Shown piece by piece: positions 52,401 to 63,513 of a stretch of DNA of 64,000 bases. The DNA is from Nitzschia sp. pyKryTriq1 (lineage: Eukaryota; Bacillariophyta; Bacillariophyceae; Bacillariales; Bacillariaceae), in assembly GCA_956465555.1 (NCBI GenBank), contig OY101122.1, positions 2,057,001 to 2,121,000 of the forward strand, given 5' to 3'. Position 1 is the stretch's first letter. Each line of letters starts with the position of its first letter. The notes below the pieces were generated by a model, which worked only from the letters and a program-made list of their open reading frames with translations, did no database searches and was not told the origin of the DNA. A program made the translations under genes and the position numbers.

Positions 52401-53627
52401 GGAGGATGGGAATTGTTTGTTATTGTTATTGTTGTTGTTGTAAGAACTTGACATTGAACTTGAATTGGGACTGGAGGAGGAGGACGAAGAAGAAGAAGCA
52501 GCAGCAAGACTTTGTAGAATTTGACAAGCGACATCACATTCATCATCCAATCGATAATTGGGCCAAATGGGAAGAGAGGTCATGGGTCGTTGTTTGGTTC
52601 TTCGAAAGACCAAGACGACAGGTCGTGCATGGTCCATGGTATTATTCTTGCCATGATGATTGGGAGGAGGAAGGTCTTGGATCAGACTGCTGTTACTGCT
52701 GCCTCGACTATTTTTTCTTCCCAACGATCCACACGGATTATTGGTCAAGGCACCGACTTGAATCGTGGTCGGTACCGATCTTGGTGCCAAACAACCAGCA
52801 GTGGCCAATTGCTGCTGCTGTTGTTGTTGCTGTTGATCCAGCATATTAGTCAATACTCCCGTTTGCAGCAGCGCTTTGAGTTCCTTGTAGGTGATGCGTT
52901 GTCCACTTTCTTCCCGTTCCAAGGCATGCTTACGAATTTCGGCAAAATCTTCTCCGAGCGGATCGTTCCATTCTTGGGCCAAGACGGCAGCGTATTGGAC
53001 ACAATCGCGGGGACAAACTCCGGCCGCTTCGGCCCGACTCTTTCGTTCGACCGTCTGGACGTAGGCGCGGCCATTGATTTCACAAAAGGTGACTCCCAAA
53101 CTGGCCAAGGAAGTATTGTTTCCATGATTGTTGTTCAATGTCGTTCCACCACCACCACCACCTCCTCCGCCGGGATGTTGACCAGAGGATGACATCACCT
53201 TGTGTGGACTGGCATTATTATTCGAAGAGGCATTACCATTGTTGGTGTGGTAGTTGGTTCCATTCATTCCAAAACTACTACTGCTAGTACCTGCTGTAGT
53301 AGCACTGCTGCTGTTTCCAGGATCATTCCCAGCACCAGCACCAGCACCACCAGCACCAGCACCACCTGAAGCCATGGCAGCATCAACAATCATGCTACTT
53401 TCCGCAGCACTTCCGGTTCCATTGACCACCACTACCAATTTGGCCGACTGGCCGGCATCATCGCCGAGAATCCAACTTCCATACAAATCTTGAAAGGCAT
53501 GTGTCGCATCTTGGCTCCACTGTTGCCACAGTGAACGTTGCTGTTTGGGTGCTGGTGTTGTTGTTGTTGTTGTTGTGAAAGTAGTAGTAGTAGTAGTACC
53601 TGTCGTAGTACCTGTAGACAACGGCAT
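49441..53627 (-). CDS. PDZ-like and SYLF (Ysc84-type) domain protein
   Basis: Exons 51168-53627 and 49441-51039, joined across a 128-bp intron (51040-51167), give 1352 residues; the junction reads DSALM-DNQSVLNHS. A PDZ-like fold is near 171-240 (GVTFCEINGRAYVQTVERKSRAEAAGVCPRDCVQYA). The SYLF domain lies about 470-690: NAVGLAFLRSNKVVLGVS, GSGIVIARLPDGTWSAPSAIGIAGIGLGFQLGVEV, FTVGANVGAAVGGVGREA, and GLYVGLSLEGS. SYLF domains bind phosphoinositides and actin. Part of exon 2 (SLETNYNQLSFVAKSDNEAQVLMSGIKILLE) looks like a PH-type segment. Homopolymers of Thr, Gly, Ser, Gln and Asn separate the domains. Likely a membrane-associated cytoskeletal or trafficking adaptor. The basic C-terminus may add membrane binding. 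Confidence 0.75.
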
Positions 53628-54772
53628 GATAGTATTGTATCGCTTCCGATCTGATCCGAGCGAAATCTACTACTACTCCTAGAGGGGCTCGAACGGTAGA
53701 AGAAACAGCACAAACTGCCAAGGAGCAAGGTCGCTTCGAGGATGATTCTTCTGATGATTGATGATTCGTACGAAATACCACGAGACTACTGCTGGCACTG
53801 ACTGAATGGGAATGGCACTGCCCTGCCTTTCTACTCTTCTTGCAATTATAATATAAAAGAGGCTGTTTGTCTTGTTTGCGTTTGTATTCTTGCAACAACA
53901 ACAAAAACACACAACACCCTCCACTATCTTCCGACCGGCACGCAAGTACCCAAAACCCCATTCACGCGGTTGCTTCCTTCGCTTCTTTTGCATGTTGACG
54001 TTCGTTCCGAGTTTTTCTACGGGGATGACGACCGCCGGCCGGCCGGCCGGCATATCGTACCGATAGATGCGTTGCGGTTGCCGTTGGCGGGCCTTTCCCC
54101 GACGATAATATCGTGTCGCAGGAACATTCCACATGAAAAAGTACACAAAATCCATGAATGATTTCTATACGTTATTGTATAAATCATAAACCTATGTATC
54201 CCTATTTACTTAGACTTGCTATCAAAGAATAATCGGAGTGTGGTCTCATCATGTTCCTCCTTCATTCCGATGGAAATCCAATGCATGCGCGCGCTTGCGT
54301 GCTTGAGGCGTGCTTGCGTGCGTGGAGCGAGAATGAAGGCTGCCGGCCGGCTCGCAGGCACTGGCGAGCGGGACGAGCCAAGGAGACGAGATGCATGATG
54401 ATGATCGAAGAAAAATAATGGACGAGGACGACTGCATCATCTGCTATCTACACCCTAGTATCACTGCGGTAGACCCTATCACTGCGGTAGACTAGAGACC
54501 GGCGCCAAGAACAGCACAAGCAATACCATACAGTACTGGTACCAGTGCTACTCGTAGACTACTACTAGCTAGTCTACCGGTAGACTCTGGTAGTATGATG
54601 CTGCTGGAAGTATCTACTACACCGGGAAGCGGCGAAAAAGTGCACTGTCTAATACTAGTAGTAATTTAGCTACTACTACCGACAAACTACTAGTGGTAGA
54701 GTCCATGATGTCTATACACTACGAGCTCTAGTAGAGTAGTGGTGTTATATAGAGCCTCGGGCCCATTCTCAT
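53628..54772. other. Intergenic, palindrome-rich
   Basis: Between the SYLF gene start and the oxygenase stop. It holds GCCGGCCGGCCGGC (54037-54050), a CGTGCTTGAGGCGTGCTTGCGTGCG tract and CTAGTAG-type palindromes. No convincing gene. Confidence 0.5.
54632..54673. repeat. Inverted repeat flanking the oxygenase gene, left copy
   Basis: GCGAAAAAGTGCACTGTCTAA, a 9-bp spacer, then TAATTTAGCTAC. The inverse without the spacer lies at 58843-58872. Confidence 0.85.
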
Positions 54773-57700
54773 TTAGTCAATTACAATCACTTCGACATCC
54801 TCCGTCCTGGCGCGCTTCGTGGAAGGTGGTTCTTGAACAGCAGCAGCAGCAGCCGTTGCCGGTGGAGAAGGGGTTGCTATTCCTCCGTGCTGACGGAGCT
54901 TGGCCTGCACCTCGAAAAGCTTCTTCAGGTTGGCCTCATACTCTTGCAGATGAGCGTCGTACCAATCTTTCGTCTTGGTGACAAGTACAGACGCATTTTG
55001 GCCGGTTTTCGTTGTCTTCCTCATCGCGGCACTAAAGCCGTTTGTCACGTGCTCCTTGGGAGTCATCGAGAAGCCATAGTTGCCATAACGAGAACCCCCT
55101 GCGATGCGTCTTGCATTGTTGATGCCGCCTCCCACGGTAATCTCAGTAGGCCCGGAGTGGCTACTATGGAGGAAGCTGTCAATCGACGAACATCCGGTCG
55201 TCGCGTTTGGCATACTCCATGAGAATACGGGTTTCCCACCTCGCGTCGCCCGTAGAAGTTCGCTCTCTTCTTTCCGGAACTTGGCCAAAATCAGCTCCGT
55301 ATTGCGATCATGCAATAGCTTGACACAATGATTCTTGGCTTCCTCGTGGTCGCTCTTGATGCGCACAGAAGACGATTCGATTTTCTGGAAAACAGAGTCT
55401 GCATCCGAGAGAGCCCCGCTAATAGCAGTACTAGTAGTAGTTGTTGTAGTAGTAGAGGCTCCAGCTGCCCAGGTCTCGATGCGTTGAAATATGGCCGGGG
55501 TTCCATGAGAAAGGATTTCCCGGACAATCACCTCGATCTTCGAATGTTTCCATACAGTGTTGGTGGCGGTGTTGGATAATCCTCTGTGGGAATAAGAAGA
55601 AGAAAGATGTCCTCGCGCGGATGATGATGCGTTGCCATTCTTGGCCTCGGCCTCGACAAGAGCCATAAAGTCTTCCATCAGTGCGCGTCGCAGATCATTC
55701 GTGTCGGAAAAGGGGATGTGAGCGACCATGCCTCTTAGAGCCAGTATCTCCTCGGCCAGAGAATCCACCGAGTTCTTTTTCAGTTGGCGCATTCTAGCAA
55801 AGCACGGTTTCACCACTTTGGCAACGTTCGTCCAGCCATGGTTGTCGGAAATTGATGTCATCATTTGGCAAATCTCTACGGGTGAGAAGTCTGCTCGACC
55901 CGTTGTTGTATGGTAGTAGTACGAGTAGTGGGAAGTGGTGGTGCTGCTTTTAGTTTCGGTAGCCTTTTCAAAGTGAGCAAGAGTGTCCTGCAAAAGAGGC
56001 GACAAGCCAGAAGAATCATCGCCATGCAACACGGAGCCGATAGTCAGGAACGCATCAACCAATTTGAGCAAATCGGAACAAGCCACCGTCTTGCCCAATT
56101 CAGGGAGTCGTCGCAGAAACGTGCGCATCATTTCCGTTTTCTCATTCCACCCAGAATTCTCCTTGACCAACGACGTGAAAACGGCAACGACCGCAGGGCT
56201 GGGAACGTTCAAGGGACTCAGATTTTGCACCAAAATCTTCAAACTTCCCCAGTAAGATTCCTGCGTGGTATTACCACCACCAGCGCGGGCGGGGAGAATA
56301 AGCTCGTGTAGTTTGAGGAAATGGTCGGAGGTGAGTTGCTTTTTGTTCTTTTCAATGTAGGTGAGGGCAGTGCCAAGATGCTTCTCTGGGTGCTCGACGA
56401 CTTCTTTCATGGCACCATCAAAGTTGGAACGGCAAATTCTCTCAAACACGCCATGGTTGGAAAAGACAACAAGAAGGTAGGTGCTGTAGGTTGTTTCTCG
56501 TGAAGCGCCTTCGTTTCCAGTGTACTCGACTGCACCGGAAGCTGTTTCATCCCACATTTCTTCATCCCACATTTCTTCCGATGCCAATACCATCCCATCT
56601 TCCTCCACTGAACTGAAATTGAACTGACTATTCAGCCATCCGCTATGCGCCGAAGCATCCCCCCCGTCTTGATGGAAGAGCTGCTGAAAAATAGGCTCTC
56701 CCTTTTCGGAACCTTCCATCTCAAAGCCACAGTATGAGTTCCCACCGCCCCATTCTGAATCGGTTCGTTCGACTTTTGCTAGGACCACCTCCCATCCATC
56801 AGATGATCCTTGTGCGATTGTCTGTGCCAGCGCTCGATCGAGGCCCTTCAAGGCGGCCGCACCGAGCCGTGCCAGGGAAAGAGTCGTGTACTGATGATCG
56901 AGTGGGATAGCAAACAACGAATCTCCCTTGTCGAGTCGGTTCATGACTGATACCAAGGCTCCTTGAGTGAGATTTTGCACGGATGGCTTTTGCCTCTCAT
57001 CGCCCGTGTAGCAGAGCGAATAAATTAAGGCTAGCCGATATCCCGATTCCACCGGCCGAATTTCATGCTCGCAATCGGCATAGTGCGCCACATAATGACA
57101 TTGGTAGGGAGCCGTCTCGGGGGCATCTAGGCCAAAGGTCTTGGACTTGTTTCCATGAGAGACGACGAAAGATCCACCGGTAAAGACACTGGGAAGTTGT
57201 ACTACTAGAGTCGCAAACATGCCTTGGTGCTTTTCAGTGTCGCGATGCTTTTTGAAAAATCCCCCTTTCTCGTATAACAACAACTTGTAAAGCTCGGGTC
57301 TCACGAGATCGTCAGGAACTCCCAACGCTGTGGCGGCCTCGCGAACGAGCTTGGTCAAGGCGACCGGCCACGCTGGATTCTCCAAACAGACTTGATGCGC
57401 GTCGACTTGCAAAGTGTTGCGAACGGCCGTATCAATGATGGTTTCCATGCCACGTCCATGGGGTGCAGGGCTTGCTACTGACTTGAGCCTTTCGGCCGTC
57501 TCGGACGTGAGCGGCAGTGGCACCAAACCAACCCCCTCTACCGTCAATCCAGGCAGCACGGGAAGATGAGACGCCACACCTCCGGTACAAGTAGAACCAG
57601 GAGTACTCAGTTCGTGCAGGGCTTCATACACATCCTCAAGGGTAACCGGTTCATCATCATCCTCTTCTTCTTCTTCTTCTTCTCGAGCCGCGCCCACAGA

Positions 57701-58438
57701 GGAAGAGAAAGGGGCTGATTCGGGTTGCAGATTTTCTTGCACCTCAACCGTGCTCAGTGGTGCCACGGCGGCGCCGGCTTCTGAGGATGCTACTACTTCT
57801 AATTCCATCGCAGTTGCTGGATCTGCGGCAGCAGCAGCAGCAGCGGCGGCGGCGGCGGCCGCAGAATGAATGGCGTCATTCGAGGACGATGATACTACTG
57901 GAGGACAAACAATCTCCTCTTCCTCTTTCACCGATGAAGAATAGGGTGCGTTATTCGGTTGCAGGTTTTCTTGCACCCCTTCCCCGGTCACGGCGAGATC
58001 AGCCGCCTCTGCTGCAGCTGCAGCTGGTGGTGGTGGTGCTCCTGTCGTTCTTGTCTCGTCTTCCATCATTTTCATTTCCTTTTCCGCCGAAGGGGCGGGA
58101 TCGGCCACTAGCACTTGTTCCTCTTCTTCCATTGAAGTTGGCGGCGCTTCTGTGACAGCATCGGGAGCTGCAGTCACGGCGCGTTCAGCCGCGTCTGCAG
58201 CAGCAGTTTGTACCGCTTCTGCCGTTGCTCCTTCTTCCATCATCATCACATTATGGACACTGGTATTGGCAACAGCATCTGGGGGCAACGGCGATAATGC
58301 AATCGCTGCTGACATAGGAGTCGGTTTTGTCACGATACTCCTACTAGTAGTAGGAGTGGCCGGGGAGCCGTCCGAGGAAGATGGAAGAATCATCGTCCTG
58401 CTGGCCGCGTTCACAGGTGCATTTTCGTCATTAATCAT
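54773..58438 (-). CDS. Large 2-oxoglutarate/Fe(II)-dependent oxygenase
   Basis: 1221 residues in one exon from ATG 58438. The 2OG-Fe(II) core lies at about 335-480: LYKLLLYEKGGFFKKHRDTEK supplies His398 and Asp400, followed by FATLVVQLPSVFTGGSFVV. HYADCEHEIRPVESGYRLALIY supplies the distal iron ligand His458 and Arg468, which binds 2-oxoglutarate. The HxD...H...R set resembles prolyl-4-hydroxylase-like enzymes. The 335-residue N-terminal part is acidic and Ala-rich, with a repeated module VQENLQPxxAPxSSSV (155-170 and 233-248). The C-terminal 740 residues are helical and unknown. Substrate unknown, presumably protein. A cytosolic or nuclear location is suggested by the lack of a signal. Confidence 0.8.
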   Translation of the reverse strand: MINDENAPVNAASRTMILPSSSDGSPATPTTSRSIVTKPTPMSAAIALSPLPPDAVANTSVHNVMMMEEGATAEAVQTAAADAAERAVTAAPDAVTEAPPTSMEEEEQVLVADPAPSAEKEMKMMEDETRTTGAPPPPAAAAAEAADLAVTGEGVQENLQPNNAPYSSSVKEEEEIVCPPVVSSSSNDAIHSAAAAAAAAAAAAADPATAMELEVVASSEAGAAVAPLSTVEVQENLQPESAPFSSSVGAAREEEEEEEDDDEPVTLEDVYEALHELSTPGSTCTGGVASHLPVLPGLTVEGVGLVPLPLTSETAERLKSVASPAPHGRGMETIIDTAVRNTLQVDAHQVCLENPAWPVALTKLVREAATALGVPDDLVRPELYKLLLYEKGGFFKKHRDTEKHQGMFATLVVQLPSVFTGGSFVVSHGNKSKTFGLDAPETAPYQCHYVAHYADCEHEIRPVESGYRLALIYSLCYTGDERQKPSVQNLTQGALVSVMNRLDKGDSLFAIPLDHQYTTLSLARLGAAALKGLDRALAQTIAQGSSDGWEVVLAKVERTDSEWGGGNSYCGFEMEGSEKGEPIFQQLFHQDGGDASAHSGWLNSQFNFSSVEEDGMVLASEEMWDEEMWDETASGAVEYTGNEGASRETTYSTYLLVVFSNHGVFERICRSNFDGAMKEVVEHPEKHLGTALTYIEKNKKQLTSDHFLKLHELILPARAGGGNTTQESYWGSLKILVQNLSPLNVPSPAVVAVFTSLVKENSGWNEKTEMMRTFLRRLPELGKTVACSDLLKLVDAFLTIGSVLHGDDSSGLSPLLQDTLAHFEKATETKSSTTTSHYSYYYHTTTGRADFSPVEICQMMTSISDNHGWTNVAKVVKPCFARMRQLKKNSVDSLAEEILALRGMVAHIPFSDTNDLRRALMEDFMALVEAEAKNGNASSSARGHLSSSYSHRGLSNTATNTVWKHSKIEVIVREILSHGTPAIFQRIETWAAGASTTTTTTTSTAISGALSDADSVFQKIESSSVRIKSDHEEAKNHCVKLLHDRNTELILAKFRKEESELLRATRGGKPVFSWSMPNATTGCSSIDSFLHSSHSGPTEITVGGGINNARRIAGGSRYGNYGFSMTPKEHVTNGFSAAMRKTTKTGQNASVLVTKTKDWYDAHLQEYEANLKKLFEVQAKLRQHGGIATPSPPATAAAAAVQEPPSTKRARTEDVEVIVID

Positions 58439-59563
58439 CGTTCGTCTCTACTCTAGAGATAATTTGGTCTTCGTCAGACTTTCCATGCAATCCAAACGCG
58501 AAACTAAGCTGGTGGGTATTATTTCTTGTCCACAGGAAAGACGGTTTAGCAGTTCAACACCAATCAATGCGAATCATCATCATCACAAGCAAACGAAGGA
58601 ACAAAAGATACTGCGTAGAAATAAGATCGCGCCCAGGCCTGAGGGAAAAAGAGTGCTACCTCCGGGTTGCAGAAACGCACTGAAAATTTGAGGGCTCCCA
58701 ATACGAAGTACTACAGTCAGCCAAGAGGTGCTATAGTATGGCAAGCCATATTACCTCTTGAGTCAGCTACCAGGTACGCTGTACTCATCGTAGTAAGGGA
58801 CGATGATTATTCGCATCTTGCTCTGACCGTCAAGGCATGATAGTAGCTAAATTAGACAGTGCACTTTTTCGCTAGTTTACGATATAGAAAGTACTGGCAT
58901 AAGTAGTAAAAGATGCGCTCGAGGGGCCATGGTCGGTCGGTATCGATCAAGCACGAAAGATGGTAGGGAACTCGTAGAGGCAGTATTCTACCGGTACCTG
59001 GTACTAAACTTGGAGTAAAGCCGAGTATCTCCGTCCAATGAAAACCAAACGACTCTACCGTAGATAGAGTCAGCCTTCCAAAGAATAGATAGATACGTTG
59101 ACAGCTAGATACAACATAAGAAGTAGCGTTAAAAAAGAAAATGTTATTCAAAATAATACTCATAATAATATAAAGCAGACCATCGCGATACAACATGCAT
59201 CCAGCCATCCATCCAATCCATCGTCCATAAAGACAGACAGTAGATAGTCTTGCGGTTCGTGTCATGCGCTTCCACAAGGAAGGAATGATGTCTGCTTCTT
59301 TTTTATATAATTCTTGTGCGTGCAATGTTATGTGCGTCCTCGTAGCACCCCAGTGGTAGTAACAATGTTGCTGCCATGTATCATAGTGAATGGAGCACGT
59401 CCCGCCCCTAAATCGCTGCTGATGGTTCACCGAACGTGTCGCTCTTCCAATAAATCCATCGCATAATACAGCACCACCAAGAAAGGCAGAGCCGAACAAC
59501 GACCTTCGAATCTGCCCTTCTATCACCATCTCACTCACTCGCCCACCCACATGTTTACCATGC
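58439..59563. other. Intergenic
   Basis: 5' region of the oxygenase gene and 3' region of the HSF gene. A 239-codon minus-strand ORF (58852-59571) overlaps the HSF stop, lacks features and is treated as the 3' untranslated region. The right inverted repeat (58843-58872) lies here. Confidence 0.5.
58843..58872. repeat. Inverted repeat flanking the oxygenase gene, right copy
   Basis: GTAGCTAAATTAGACAGTGC followed by ACTTTTTCGC is the inverse of 54632-54673 apart from the 9-bp spacer there and a short overlap of the joining bases. Confidence 0.85.
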
Positions 59564-61374
59564 TTATGCATGAACGGGGATCAATAGAGCCTTGGCGTGC
59601 GAGTCCTTGAGGTTGGATTCCCCACCACATTGTGACAAGAGCGCCGCCAACGTGGCTGCCGCGAGTTGCAAATTGGCAATCTGCTTTGGGTCCTTGGTGG
59701 GAGCGACCTGTAAAAGTTCCCCTTTTCCTTGTTTTTCTTCCTTGGTATTCTTGGACGATGATGATTGAACATGCGCAATACTTTCTTGAATATCTTTCGG
59801 GGAAGTAATGGCTTGAATCAAACGATCGACGATGAGTTCTTGAATCTCTCGAGGCAGCGCCGACAAGGCATCACTGAGACGATTCATGAGTTCAGGACGC
59901 GGTCGGTTGCTATTGATATTGCTTTCCTGACTGAAAGGGGCATCTGGCAAGGTTTCTCCTTCATCAAATTCCACAAAATCTTCCGTTTTGAATGCCGTAA
60001 AGAGCTGGTCGACAAATCCTTCGTCCGAAAGCTCCGTGGAAGACGTTGAAGTGCGATCGACCACAGGCATAGGAGACGGCATGGAAGGCGGGAGAGGAAA
60101 GGCATCCAGTTCCATGGCAGTATTACTGCTGTTGATGTTACTGGTGGGAGATCCTTCGGGAGTGGCAGCGACGGCGTGGGGAGCACTGAAGGATTCATCC
60201 GGAGTCATCATGGTTCCTTCTTCCTCTTCATCTTCCAGCACCTTGTCAACTTCGACCAACTTGGTTCGTTTCTTGTTGATATTCATGGAATCTTCTTCCG
60301 GCACACGCGTCGCCAAAGTGACCTTTTGCACCATCGAGGTAAGTTCATCAATATTCTTGGTCATGGCCTCGATCCGCTGCTTGAGATTGGAAACTTCCGA
60401 CTTGAGTTGCGAATTTTCCTGCTGAACCACAATTTGTTGGGGAGCGGACGACGTGGGAGCCGAAGGCGATGAGACGGAAGACGACGCGGCTGCTCCGGAA
60501 GCGTCGGTTGTCGTTTCCTTCTTGACTAGTTGCTTTTGACCGTTCATGCGCTTGATTTCTCCCAGAAGCTCAGGCTTGCCGCGTTGGAACTTCTCATGGC
60601 GGAATCGCCAGTAGTTGGCAGTTTCGGCTTCTAGTTTGGGGTCGATACGGATCGTGTCGGCGTACTTGATCTTTCGAAAGGCGTAAAAGTTCAGTTGCTA
60701 GAGAGAGGCGAGCACGTTAGTGAGACACGAGGTCAGTCGAGAGTTCGCATACACAAACGACACATAATGAAATAAACCACAGGAACTTACTCTCACAAAG
60801 CTCGAAAACTTGGAATGCTTGAAGAACTGAGGAATGATCTGCTTTTCAAACTTTTCAGGGTCCTTGACGACAAAGGTTTCACCATCTTCGGACCAGCAAG
60901 CGACCGATTGATCACAAGTATCAATCATGTGGTAGGTCTCTGATGATTGAGTGAGTCAGTCATTCGTTGATTTAGCAGGATTCAAATGAATCAATCAATC
61001 GTGAGAAAGCGGAGCACGACACCAAGGGGAGAGGTAGAGAGAGAAACAATGAGGGTGAGACAATGATTATCATACTCATACAGTAGTAGAGACAAGACAT
61101 CCAAGCAACTCCATGAGAGAACCAAAAAAAGACAGATGGTGCTACGCCAATCGTCATTTTCGGTGTGGCATCAGCCGGGCACAGGCAATCTGGTACTTGG
61201 ATCTCGTACAAATTCTACGTGGGAATCAATCCACCGCACTAATTGACGGGCGAGTAACTCACTTCGAAGAAAGATGGGAATGTCTGGCGTCTGATCCGTC
61301 AACATGGCCGCCGCCACAGTAGACGATGTGGATTTCACTACATTCGGGGAAACGGTAGCTACAGAGTTGGTCAT
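59564..61374 (-). CDS. HSF: Heat-shock-factor-type transcription factor
   Basis: Three exons: 61263-61374, 60791-60939 and 59564-60697, with introns of 323 and 93 bp, giving 464 residues. The junctions rebuild the HSF DNA-binding domain: [62 protein letters not shown] (about 33-85), then TANYWRFRHEKFQRGKPELLGEIKR. The final intron lies just before QLNFY, a position common to HSF genes. A leucine-zipper-like coiled coil (ENSQLKSEVSNLKQRIEAM) follows, at about 165-185, probably for trimerisation. The acidic, Ser-rich C-terminal half could activate transcription. HSF genes are strongly expanded in diatoms. The ATG at 61374 opens a short head, MTNSVATVSPNV. Confidence 0.9.
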
Positions 61375-62626
61375 GGTGGATGTTGTTATTGTTGTTCGTT
61401 GTGGGTTTTTCGTTGGGTTTGGATAAAGAAGTCGTTGTTGTTGTTTGGTGTTGGGCAATGAGTTCGGATGCCAATCGCTATCTTTGGGTTTCTCGATGCC
61501 GGCGAACCGAGCGATTTTTTGAACGTGCCTTGCGTGCGCGTGGGTTTGGAGGGGAGGCGGGTCGGTTTTGTCTTCATGTGACAACCCCGCGCGGGCCGGT
61601 TGGAATAATATCGAACAGATTCGAATCCAAAAGATATAATTCCAGATTCCTATCCATTCGTATTTCAAAAACGTGCAACTTCGAGGAGAAAAGGAATTCC
61701 CACTTTGAGTCCCTTCGTTTTTCGCAGATATATATAATAGGAATTCGAGCCGTTGCGACATTCACTGGGACTGGGCCGACGACCGCGATGACTACTGACT
61801 TCTCTTTCGTGGGTCTCCTACAAAGTCTACATACAGCAAGCGATGAGTCACGACTTTAGCCGTGCACGAAAGAACGCAAATTATTGCCAGATGGAACACA
61901 TACACGCACGCACGTACCGTACCAGTAATCTACCGGTACCATCGCGGAAGGAATTCGGAAGAGGACCAATAGGATGGATGTGATGGTCGGTAGCTCCAAT
62001 CAAATCAAGTCCAACTAAAAGGCGAACGACGATGATGCCCCCCCCCCCCCCCCCAACATCACCGTTCGTCGGCTTCTTCGCACACAGCTCGCTGCAAGAG
62101 TTCTCTACTGCTACTACTACTACTACTAGCTATAGAGTAGTACCGATAGTAGAGAGTGGAGTTGGTAGAGGTCGTAATACGGTAATACGAATAGATCTCA
62201 AGCTGGCTACGATAGTAGTAGACTAGCATCTCCTCGTAGTAGCTACTTCGTCATTGTTTACTCTAGTAGAGTAGTAAAAGTTTTCCGCATTAGTGATAGT
62301 TCAAAAGCTACGACGACGACGACGACGACGACGACGACTTCTTAGAATAGAGAGGATGTTTTGAAAAGTATTATGGGGCGCCTCCTCATTTCTATATTAT
62401 TATGGGTGGGTGGGTGGGTGGGTGGGTGGGTGGGTGGATCAATCAATCTCACATCATCTAGCTTCTTCTAGTTTTGGCTTTGCTGCAAATATTCATTCTC
62501 TTGCTTGGTGCTGCTGCTCCCGCTCCCCCACGTCCGCTTCGTACGCTCTGCAACACGGTGGGTACTGCACTGCACTGCACTGCACTGCAGTATACTGCTG
62601 TGCTCTCTTCTTCTGGTTAGTAGCTA
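61375..62626. other. Intergenic with microsatellites
   Basis: 5' region of the HSF gene and 3' region of the ATPase gene. It contains a 17-bp C run (62038-62054), (ACG)n (62310-62338), (GTGG)n (62403-62437) and a TGCAC tract (about 62565-62588). ORFs up to 159 codons on the plus strand are antisense or repeat-derived. Confidence 0.55.
62038..62437. repeat. Cluster of three simple repeats (C17, ACG, GTGG)
   Basis: Three unrelated microsatellites within 400 bp, downstream of the ATPase gene. The G-rich strand of the GTGG and C tracts could form quadruplexes. Confidence 0.8.
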
Positions 62627-63481
62627 CTAGTTTGTAGCAGCCGTAGAGGAGGACGGTGTTGGAACGGGATATTGTTGGCAAAGCAGCTGACACTTGTCCC
62701 ACAACTGCTGCTGCTGCTGCTGCTCCACTTGTTCCTCCTCGTCAATCATCAAGATGCTGCTGCTGCTGCTCGCGCTAGTAGTACTGGAAGACGAAGCAGA
62801 AGAAGGACAGGACAAGATGCGCCACGACCATTCTTCTTGACTGCCACTACCAGCATCAGCATCAGCATCAGCATCAGCAAAATGATCATGATCCGCCCAA
62901 TCCAACCATAGCGTATTCGTAGTAGTAGCATCTGCTGCAGTAGTAGTCGGCAAAGAACAAGAGGACGCTGCTTCTGGTGCGGGCGACGATGGAAATAGGA
63001 ACATTTGCTCCTCCAGCAGCGCATGGACATCATGACCACCATTGGGCAAAAAGGTGTAGAGTTCCTTTCCCGTGGGTTTATGAATCCATGTTTGCCATTC
63101 CAACATTGGCAAGAGATGGTCCAGAAGGAGAGAACTTGTTCTTTTGGAGATGTGAATGGTACTTCCAATAAGCCCAAATACTGTTGCTGCTTGTTGAGAG
63201 AAGAGTTGATGGGGAATCATGGACTGGATGGCGGTGCGGCCCAATGGCAAAAAGGGCAAGACAATGACGGATCGCTGGAGTTCATCCTGCTGCTGCTGCT
63301 GCTGCAGCGAGGAGGACGATCCAACTGCTGCTTGTTTTTGTCGTTGTTGTTGTTGTTGTTCTTGCTGCTGATCCATCCACTGTTGATGCAAATACGATTG
63401 AAGTTCTTTCATGGGCAGCAAGGACGAACGCGAGGATTCCGGAATGGCCTCTTCACCAGGAGTACTTGTAACAGTACTAAT

Positions 63482-63513
<32 letters not shown>

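Noticed and set aside
58852-59571. 239-codon ORF downstream of the HSF gene
   Set aside because: It overlaps the HSF stop, has no recognisable domain and fits a 3' untranslated region.
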